From Bacteroidota bacterium (GTDB lineage: Bacteria > Bacteroidota > Bacteroidia > Sphingobacteriales > Sphingobacteriaceae), in contig JANYAB010000122.1 in NCBI GenBank assembly GCA_025355225.1, forward strand, positions 1 through 7,710: a DNA stretch of 7,710 nt, in the 5' to 3' direction. This document shows, one piece after another, positions 1-4,778 of this stretch; position 1 is the first letter of the stretch, and each line of letters begins with the position of its first letter. The notes beneath the pieces are model-generated. The model was given only the letters and a program-made list of their open reading frames with translations. It did no database searches and was not told the origin of the DNA. The position numbers and the translations under genes are program-made.

Positions 1-684
1 AACCAGGGTGCTCCGCAGGTAGCTTATAAAGAAGCAATTACCGGAACTACCCAGCACCGTGAATTATACAAGAAACAAACTGGTGGTCGCGGTAAATTTG
101 CCGATATACAGGTTATTATTTCGCCTAATGATGAAGGAAAAACTGGTTTGCAGTTTGTTAACGAAATCACTGGTGGTTCAATCCCCCGTGAATTTATTCC
201 TTCTGTTGAAAAAGGCTTTACTGCTGCAATGGCAAACGGTGTGTTAGCCGGTTTCCCTTTACAGGATATGAAAGTTCGTTTAATAGACGGATCGTTCCAC
301 GCAGTCGATTCAGATGCTTTATCTTTTGAGATATGTGCACGTTCAGCTTACCGCGAAGCATTGCCAAAATGTAAGCCGGTATTGATGGAGCCGATCATGA
401 AGATAGAGATATTAACTCCTGAAGAAAACATGGGTGATGTAATTGGTGACATGAACCGTCGTCGTGGCCAGCTTTTAGGTATGGATTCGCGTGCAGGCGC
501 GCAGGTGATCAAGGCTACTGTTCCATTGTCAGAAATGTTTGGTTATGTAACCCAGTTACGTACCATCACTTCGGGCCGTGCAACTTCAACCATGGAGTTT
601 GACCACTATGCTGAAGCACCAAAAGGTGTACAGGAAGAAGTAATTGCGAAAGTAAAAGGTAAAAAAGCCGCAGCAAACGCGTAA
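1..684 (+). CDS. fusA: Elongation factor G, C-terminal part (5' end outside window)
   Basis: This is the last 227 residues of translation elongation factor G, the cytoplasmic GTPase that drives tRNA-mRNA translocation on the ribosome. The GTPase domain lies upstream of the window. The visible part begins in domain IV, with the GGRGKFADI stretch, and runs through domain V. The tip-of-domain-IV histidine is present in DGSFHAVDS (fragment residue 100), corresponding to His583 of E. coli EF-G. Domain V carries [21 protein letters not shown] and the [13 protein letters not shown] block almost as in E. coli. The reading frame is open from base 1 and ends in TAA. The position directly before rpsJ indicates the canonical str-operon copy rather than a diverged EF-G paralogue. 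The lysine- and alanine-rich tail ([11 protein letters not shown]) is a normal variable end. Confidence 0.97.
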   Translation, partial: NQGAPQVAYKEAITGTTQHRELYKKQTGGRGKFADIQVIISPNDEGKTGLQFVNEITGGSIPREFIPSVEKGFTAAMANGVLAGFPLQDMKVRLIDGSFHAVDSDALSFEICARSAYREALPKCKPVLMEPIMKIEILTPEENMGDVIGDMNRRRGQLLGMDSRAGAQVIKATVPLSEMFGYVTQLRTITSGRATSTMEFDHYAEAPKGVQEEVIAKVKGKKAAANA

Positions 685-686
685 AG

Positions 687-736
687 AGGATTACACCGAT
701 TGATTTGTGATTTCACAGATTAATTGGTGTAATTTT
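687..736 (+). promoter_or_regulatory. Long RNA hairpin just after the fusA stop
   Basis: Bases 687-709 pair with 714-736 to give an uninterrupted 23-bp helix closed by a 4-base loop (710-713). There are no mismatches. Five pairs are G-U wobbles (688-735, 689-734, 698-725, 702-721, 705-718). These pair in the plus-strand transcript but would be A-C mismatches in the opposite transcript, so the structure fits a role in the fusA-rpsJ mRNA. It begins two bases after the fusA stop codon. It could protect the fusA 3' end, partly terminate transcription before rpsJ, or be a dispersed palindromic repeat that settled here. The short T run at 733-736 lies within the stem, so it is not a textbook terminator. 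Confidence 0.7.
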
Positions 737-747
737 AACATAAATCA

Positions 748-779
748 GGTCACCCTAACAAATAGCTCTTAGGTTGATC
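748..779 (+). promoter_or_regulatory. Second, weaker hairpin in the fusA-rpsJ spacer
   Basis: Bases 748-758 can pair with 769-779 around a 10-base loop. The helix has one mismatch (753/774) and one G-U pair (749/778). It follows the larger hairpin by 11 bases and has no T tract. It may be part of a structured leader for rpsJ. Chance pairing is possible. Confidence 0.35.
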
Positions 780-786
780 AATTAAC

Positions 787-821
787 AAATCGGTGAAATC
801 ATCCCAAAATCGGTGAAATCA
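787..821. repeat. Two direct copies of a 15-base repeat, 20 bases apart
   Basis: The 15-mer aaatcggtgaaatca occurs exactly at 787-801 and again at 807-821, ending 17 bases before the rpsJ start codon. Related words appear in reverse complement inside the upstream hairpin: 690-701 reads aatcggtgtaat on the minus strand, and 711-720 reads atctgtgaaa. The spacer therefore looks built from several copies, in both orientations, of one short unit. Such elements are often seen between genes in Bacteroidota; that comparison is from memory. Confidence 0.75.
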
Positions 822-838
822 CAAAAACAAAAATCAAG

Positions 839-1144
839 ATGAGCCAAAGGATCAGAATTAAATTAAAATCGTACGATTACAACCTGGTTGATAAATCAGC
901 TGAGAAGATCGTAAAAACAGTAAAGCCTACGGGCGCTGTAGTAAGCGGACCACTTCCCTTACCAACTGAAAAGAAAATTTTCACCGTTTTGCGTTCACCG
1001 CACGTGAACAAAAAAGCACGTGAGCAGTTCCAGTTATGTTCTTACAAACGCTTACTGGATATCTACAGTTCGAACTCAAAAACAGTTGATGCTTTAATGA
1101 AGCTTGAATTGCCAAGCGGTGTTGAAGTTGAGATCAAGGTGTGA
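839..1144 (+). CDS. rpsJ: 30S ribosomal protein S10
   Basis: This 101-residue protein is ribosomal protein S10 of the small subunit head, also known as NusE for its part in antitermination with NusB. It is full length for the family. Recognisable blocks are the N-terminal [23 protein letters not shown], the [28 protein letters not shown] loop that reaches into the ribosome, and the C-terminal [11 protein letters not shown]. The start has no Shine-Dalgarno sequence but sits in an A-rich context, usual for Bacteroidota. The gene ends in three consecutive in-frame stop codons, TGA TAG TAA (1142-1150). It is probably cotranscribed with fusA through the 154-base structured spacer, and transcription ends at the hairpin 23 bases after the first stop. 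Confidence 0.98.
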   Translation: MSQRIRIKLKSYDYNLVDKSAEKIVKTVKPTGAVVSGPLPLPTEKKIFTVLRSPHVNKKAREQFQLCSYKRLLDIYSSNSKTVDALMKLELPSGVEVEIKV

Positions 1145-1166
1145 TAGTAACGGAAGATCAGATATT

Positions 1167-1197
1167 GAAAAGCCATTCGGAAACGGGTGGCTTTTTT
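1167..1197 (+). terminator. Intrinsic terminator after rpsJ
   Basis: Bases 1167-1179 pair with 1184-1196 to form a 13-bp stem with a GAAA tetraloop at 1180-1183. The GC-rich core is gcc/ggc, flanked by an A run that pairs with the six-T tail at 1192-1197. It has all parts of a Rho-independent terminator and marks the end of the fusA-rpsJ transcription unit. Next on the plus strand is an unrelated small secreted-protein gene, not rplC. Confidence 0.9.
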
Positions 1198-1342
1198 GAT
1201 AGTATTATTCTGTTCTCATTTTTTTTGCGAATTTCAGTATCAGAAGCGGCAGGGACTAACTGCCTGTGAAAATATATGCAGCATAAAGAATAATAGCTTA
1301 ATTTGCATTTGTAATCATCCTTTTCTAAAACTTCACGCAATT

Positions 1343-1771
1343 ATGAAAGTTACTTGCCTAACCATCATGACACTGCTCTTTTTAGCCAAAACATATGCAC
1401 AGGAAACGGTTAAAATGGATTCTACAGTAGGTGTCCTGCAAAATTATTTGTTAAAAAACACGCTGCCCCCGGCAGTTATGGTAGAAAACCATGTTCAGGG
1501 GACAGTGGTAATTGGTTTCAAAATAGATGGCAATAAGAACATTACCGACCTTCATATTGTAAAATCTTTTACTAAGGACTGCGATGTTAGTGTTTTAAGA
1601 GCTATGAGCAGGTACGCTCAAACTTTATCATTACCCTCCGCCGACTACACAGCGGGAATACACTTTTCGATAGAAGACAGCAAGCACAAAATAAAAACCG
1701 TCCCTTTTGATAAGAGTATTTATCAAAATTATTTGTTTGACGTAGATATCAGATCCATTCTTGGACATTGA
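1343..1771 (+). CDS. Small exported protein with TonB C-terminal-like domain
   Basis: The 142-residue product starts with a signal peptide (residues 1-19, MKVTCLTIMTLLFLAKTYA, then QET) and should be exported to the periplasm. Residues about 50-112 (GTVVIGFKIDGNKNITDLHIVKSF, then a VLRAM helix, LSLPSADYTAGIHFSI) follow the TonB_C fold, in which a beta strand, a short D-G turn, another strand and a helix alternate. TonB C-termini contact outer-membrane receptors. This protein lacks both the N-terminal anchor segment and the proline-rich spacer of a real TonB, so it is a stand-alone domain of unknown partner. The ATG at 1343 is chosen because it opens the signal peptide. The same frame extends up to 1187, but that would start inside the rpsJ terminator. 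Transcription is likely separate, since a terminator lies upstream. Confidence 0.7.
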   Translation: MKVTCLTIMTLLFLAKTYAQETVKMDSTVGVLQNYLLKNTLPPAVMVENHVQGTVVIGFKIDGNKNITDLHIVKSFTKDCDVSVLRAMSRYAQTLSLPSADYTAGIHFSIEDSKHKIKTVPFDKSIYQNYLFDVDIRSILGH

Positions 1772-1775
1772 AAAT

Positions 1776-1846
1776 TTACACCCATTGATTTTTATGATTT
1801 GTGAATATTAAATCAACGAAATCATTTAATCATTAAAATCAGCGGT
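1776..1846. repeat. Imperfect palindromic repeat between convergent genes
   Basis: The left end, 1776-1791, matches 691-706 in the fusA-rpsJ spacer at 15 of 16 bases (ttacacccattgattt against ttacaccgattgattt). The word tgatttgtga is identical at 701-710 and 1795-1804. This copy is also palindromic: 1782-1799 can pair with 1828-1845 with mismatches at 1784/1843 and 1793/1834. It fills the space between two converging genes, beginning four bases after one stop codon and ending at the other. It may act as a two-way terminator, or be a member of a dispersed repeat family. Confidence 0.7.
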
Positions 1847-2614
1847 CTATCCTCTTCCCAATAACTCATCCAGCTTATTACGCTCGGTTTGCAGTTCGCG
1901 GGCAAGCTTCTTTTCCTTTTCGTTGGCTTTGGCTTTGAAGCTTTTGTACTCTTCCTCAATTTCCTCATACAGGTTAATGCGGTATCGGGCTTCATGTTTG
2001 TATTTTGCGGTAGCAATAATCACAACAACAAATGCGGCTGCCAGCCCGGCTACCAATCCGAACATGATGAGGTTGTAAGTGGATTTTGGTAACTCAATAC
2101 CAAACATACTGATCATATCAGCGTTCGGCGGGGGTTCTGATTCCTGAATTTTTCGGTTCAGATCATTCTGAATACCGGCAGTCTTTTTATTTTCGGCAAC
2201 AAGTTTGCCCTGTATTTCTGTCAACTTGTTGCGCTCCAGCTTAAGCGTATCCATCGCGTTTTTCCACAACGCCGCAATTAAAGGCTGCTGATAACGGTAG
2301 GTTTTACTTAATAAATATTGGTATTGTCCGTTCAGGCTTTTATCGTTGAGCTGGGTGGCATCAACTTTGATATTAGCCGCGGCATTCGAATCAGTAGCTG
2401 TTGCCGGCACGGCTGCCGGATTAACTTTGTTATAATAGTGATAAGGACGCTTTATTTTGGGCGGGATGGCAGATTTAACAACAGGACTTTTTACAGGACT
2501 GCTTTTTATTTCAGTGACTTTTTGGGTAGTATCCTGCGCGTATCCCTTTACCGCAAATAAACATAAGGATAAAAATAAAACTAAGTAACCCGGTAACAAT
2601 AAGCGTTTGATCAT
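1847..2614 (-). CDS. Signal-peptide-bearing membrane protein with two coiled coils, unknown function
   Basis: I do not recognise a named family in this 255-residue protein. It has an N-terminal signal sequence (about 1-26, ending VKGYAQD) and a proline-, lysine- and alanine-rich low-complexity stretch (about 35-85). An outer coiled coil follows at about 122-158 (DTLKLERNKLTEIQGKLVAENKK). A clear transmembrane helix spans about 180-203 (YNLIMFGLVAGLAAAFVVVIIATA). A highly charged cytoplasmic coiled coil occupies about 210-252 (EEIEEEYKSFKAKANEKEKK). If the signal is cleaved, the topology is outside-in with one membrane pass. The layout suggests a scaffold or sensor adaptor that oligomerises on both sides of the inner membrane. 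Its divergent neighbour is the prephenate dehydrogenase, with no obvious functional link. Confidence 0.75.
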   Translation of the reverse strand: MIKRLLLPGYLVLFLSLCLFAVKGYAQDTTQKVTEIKSSPVKSPVVKSAIPPKIKRPYHYYNKVNPAAVPATATDSNAAANIKVDATQLNDKSLNGQYQYLLSKTYRYQQPLIAALWKNAMDTLKLERNKLTEIQGKLVAENKKTAGIQNDLNRKIQESEPPPNADMISMFGIELPKSTYNLIMFGLVAGLAAAFVVVIIATAKYKHEARYRINLYEEIEEEYKSFKAKANEKEKKLARELQTERNKLDELLGRG

Positions 2615-2633
2615 GTGTATACAGTTTGGACTG

Positions 2634-2667
2634 GTAAGTTAATTATTAATTAATAACCCTTGCAAAA
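2634..2667 (-). promoter_or_regulatory. Possible promoter of the coiled-coil membrane protein
   Basis: On the minus strand TTTTG (2663-2667) and TAACTTAC (2634-2641) are 21 bases apart. This resembles the TTTG / TAnnTTTG arrangement of Bacteroidota promoters, with two mismatches in the downstream element. The start codon lies 20 bases further on. The spacer contains a perfect 14-base AT-only palindrome (2643-2656) that could be an operator but may arise by chance in AT-rich sequence. Confidence 0.25.
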
Positions 2668-2796
2668 TACTTCAATGTCTTTATACTCATTTTTATGGAT
2701 AAAGGATATGCTAAATTAACGAAAAAATAAAATGGAATATAAAATGAATATTAAGCTTTAACAACGATTTATGTTACTCATCCCTATATTAGCAAA

Positions 2797-4056
2797 ATGA
2801 ATATCGGTATTATTGGATTGGGTGACATGGGGCGCCTTTATGCAAGGGCATTTGCGAAAGCGGGTTACCACGTTAGCGGCTGTGATCTGCCCGAAAACAG
2901 GGACAAGCTGGAAGAAGAACTGACGCCTTTGGGCATTAAGATAATTGACAACGGATGCGATGTAGCCCGGGCAAACGACCTGATCATTTATTCTGTCGAG
3001 GCCGACCGCCTGGCGGAGGTTGTAGCGGCCTATGGCCCCTCAACTAAATACGGAGCCATCGTAGCCGGACAAACATCGGTTAAGCATCCAGAAATTGCCA
3101 CGTTTGAAAAATACCTGCCGGCTGATGCGCAGATCATTACTTTTCATGCCATGCACGGGCCCGGATTTGAGCCCAAAGGACAAAAGCTTATCCTGATAAA
3201 ACATCGGGCGGGCGCTGCGGCTTACAAGCGGATGCTTGAGTTATTTACTGCTATAGAAACAGACATTGTAGAGATAGCTGATTACCATGAACACGATAAG
3301 ATAGTTGCCGACACGCAGGCGGTAACGCATGTTGGTTTTGAAAGTATGGGAACAGCCTGGAAAGAAGCCGGTTTTTTTCCCTGGGAAAACGGATCGTATG
3401 TAGGCGGAATAGATAACGTAAAAATATTGACCACCCTGCGCATATTCAGCTACAAAGCGCACGTTTACGCCGGGCTCGCCATTTTGAACCCCTATGCCCG
3501 GCAGCAGGTGAAGCGCTATGCCATATCCGAGTCGGAATTGTTTAAGCTGATGATAAAAGAGGAGGAAACTCTTTTCAGAGCGAGAATATACCGTGCCCGC
3601 GATTTTGTATTTCACGAAAGCCGCAAACCTATTATGCTGAATGATACAGTGATGAAAGAGTTTTCATTATCTCAAAAGCCCGAACTCCAAAAGCCCAATT
3701 CGCACCTGAGTATATTAAGTATGGTGGATGCCTGGTATCACCTGGGCGTTAATCCCTATGATAACCTGATCTGTCAAACTCCGCCTTTCCGCCTGCGGTT
3801 GGGTATTGCCGAGTATTTATTTAAAAATGAGGAACTGCTGGAAGAATCCATCAAAACCGCATTATACGATAAGACTATCCGGGGTGATGATCTGGAATTT
3901 CATTCGGCGGTAAGGGAATGGTCATCTATCATTGGTTATGGCGACATGGAAGGCTACAAAAAGCATTTTAACGAAGTGCAAGCCTTTTTCAGCGACCGGC
4001 TGGAAGAAGGTAAGACCCAAAGTGCGGAATTGATTAGAAGGCTGATGATGGAATGA
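2797..4056 (+). CDS. Prephenate dehydrogenase of the fungal TYR1 type
   Basis: This enzyme should oxidatively decarboxylate prephenate to 4-hydroxyphenylpyruvate, the step before tyrosine, in the cytoplasm. The 419 residues begin with a Rossmann fold holding GxGxxG at 7-12 (GLGDMG), with Asp30 after the second strand. A likely catalytic histidine region is FHAMHGPG (117-123). Then come EHDKIVADTQAVTH (165-178), LRIFSYKAHVYAGLAI (214-229), PNSHLSILSMVDAW (300-313), PYDNLICQTPPFR (320-332) and DDLEF..AVREWSS (364-377). From memory these blocks match budding-yeast Tyr1 in order and nearly in length (yeast about 450), far better than typical bacterial TyrA. The ATG at 2797 begins exactly at the dinucleotide-binding strand. 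No aromatic-pathway gene lies nearby. The cofactor choice, NAD or NADP, cannot be settled from Asp30 alone. Confidence 0.88.
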   Translation: MNIGIIGLGDMGRLYARAFAKAGYHVSGCDLPENRDKLEEELTPLGIKIIDNGCDVARANDLIIYSVEADRLAEVVAAYGPSTKYGAIVAGQTSVKHPEIATFEKYLPADAQIITFHAMHGPGFEPKGQKLILIKHRAGAAAYKRMLELFTAIETDIVEIADYHEHDKIVADTQAVTHVGFESMGTAWKEAGFFPWENGSYVGGIDNVKILTTLRIFSYKAHVYAGLAILNPYARQQVKRYAISESELFKLMIKEEETLFRARIYRARDFVFHESRKPIMLNDTVMKEFSLSQKPELQKPNSHLSILSMVDAWYHLGVNPYDNLICQTPPFRLRLGIAEYLFKNEELLEESIKTALYDKTIRGDDLEFHSAVREWSSIIGYGDMEGYKKHFNEVQAFFSDRLEEGKTQSAELIRRLMME

Positions 4057-4092
4057 GGATGAATGCGGAGCGTTGAGATTTACTACGAACAC

Positions 4093-4458
4093 TCAGAGAG
4101 GCAAATTTTTAAGGCGGATTTTATTTTCCTGGATAGTTATTATGACATGCCCGACATCTAACTGGGCGGAAAATTTATCGAATACTAGGTTAAGCTTTGA
4201 TATTATATTATCTGGTGATAGATCAAAAACTCTGAATTGTATAACTGAAACCGAACTGGATTTCGTAAAGGCCAGGATTTGTCCAAAATCCATATCAGCA
4301 GTCAAAATAATTCTATTTTCATTAATAGCTTTTTCTACAATCAGGTGATCTTCCATTGTGTGTAACCCTTCCTCGCTCAAATGGATAGCATTATGCTCAA
4401 TGCTGTTCAGCCAGAGTCCCACTTTGTAAGACACACCCATATCTAACAAGAAACGCAA
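4093..4458 (-). CDS. DUF5615 PIN-like protein, probable toxin of a two-gene module
   Basis: The 121-residue product has the DUF5615 layout, a PIN-like fold related to VapC/Mut7-C nucleases. The N-terminal strand carries Asp6 (RFLLDMGVS). The middle has EEGLHTMEDHLIVEKA with Asp37. The typical RIILTADMDFG block gives Asp55 and Asp57. These acidic residues would bind metal, so the active site looks intact, and RNA cleavage is the presumed but unproven activity. The start codon is TTG (4456-4458); no ATG exists upstream in frame, and the next methionine would cut off Asp6. The antitoxin-like gene ends 12 bases upstream, in the same frame. It converges with the prephenate dehydrogenase gene, 36 bases apart, and no clear terminator is visible between them. 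Confidence 0.85.
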   Translation of the reverse strand: MRFLLDMGVSYKVGLWLNSIEHNAIHLSEEGLHTMEDHLIVEKAINENRIILTADMDFGQILAFTKSSSVSVIQFRVFDLSPDNIISKLNLVFDKFSAQLDVGHVIITIQENKIRLKNLPL

Positions 4459-4470
4459 ATTTGTAGAGTT

Positions 4471-4692
4471 TTATATCGTAAATAATTCTTCTTCCGCAAG
4501 ATAGGCTGCATATTGCAGGCATTGATCTATATCTTCATATTCCAAATAAGGATATAACTCAATGATCTCTTTTTTGTCCAAGCCATTAGCCAGTAAGTTG
4601 AGGACAATGGAAACAGTAATGCGCATACCTCTGATACATGCTTTCCCATTCATTATATTTGGATTGGAAGTAATACGATCAATATTTAACAT
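4471..4692 (-). CDS. DUF433 protein, probable antitoxin
   Basis: This 73-residue protein matches the DUF433 family. It opens with DRITSNPNIMNGKACIRGMRITV (residues 5-27), containing the conserved N-P, G-K and I-R-G-x-R-I-x-V pattern, and goes on to LANGLDKKEIIELYPYLEYEDIDQCLQYAA (34-63). The family is predicted to form a small winged-helix-like DNA-binding domain. It is usually found in front of a DUF5615 PIN-like gene, exactly as here, so it is read as the antitoxin and autorepressor of that pair. ATG start, full length, no Shine-Dalgarno sequence. Directly upstream lie two near-identical direct repeats that could be its operator. Confidence 0.87.
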   Translation of the reverse strand: MLNIDRITSNPNIMNGKACIRGMRITVSIVLNLLANGLDKKEIIELYPYLEYEDIDQCLQYAAYLAEEELFTI

Positions 4693-4696
4693 AATT

Positions 4697-4729
4697 CGTT
4701 TTTAAGTAAAGTTACGTTTTTTAAAGTAA
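4697..4729 (-). promoter_or_regulatory. Tandem direct repeats upstream of the DUF433 gene
   Basis: Two copies of nearly the same word lie 18 bases apart: cgtttttaagtaa at 4697-4709 and cgttttttaaagtaa at 4715-4729 (plus-strand reading). They differ only by one extra T and one extra A. They end five bases before the DUF433 start codon. Between and over them the minus strand reads TAACTTTA, a 7-of-8 match to the TAnnTTTG promoter element. The arrangement fits an operator overlapping the promoter of an autoregulated toxin-antitoxin pair. Confidence 0.5.
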
Positions 4730-4778
4730 TAATAAATAAACAGACTCCCTGTAGTCAACAAAGTAATGCAAAATCGAA

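Noticed and set aside
1158..1340. 60-codon minus-strand ORF
   Set aside because: It covers the rpsJ terminator and the promoter region of the next gene and has no recognisable protein features.
1187..1342. Upstream extension of the TonB_C-like ORF to an ATG at 1187
   Set aside because: It would begin inside the rpsJ terminator hairpin and place 52 unconserved-looking residues before a clear signal peptide that starts at 1343.
1889..2560. Plus-strand ORFs and an alternative minus-strand frame over the coiled-coil protein
   Set aside because: They lack the signal peptide, transmembrane helix and coiled-coil pattern that support the chosen frame.
3241..3615. 124-codon minus-strand ORF
   Set aside because: It is antisense to the well-supported prephenate dehydrogenase gene and has no family resemblance.
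4073..4348. 91-codon plus-strand ORF
   Set aside because: It is antisense to the DUF5615 gene, whose conserved residues explain the region.
4740..4757. Possible terminator after the lipoprotein hydrolase (gact...agtc stem followed by T-rich minus strand)
   Set aside because: The stem is only four base pairs with no GC-rich core, too weak to call.
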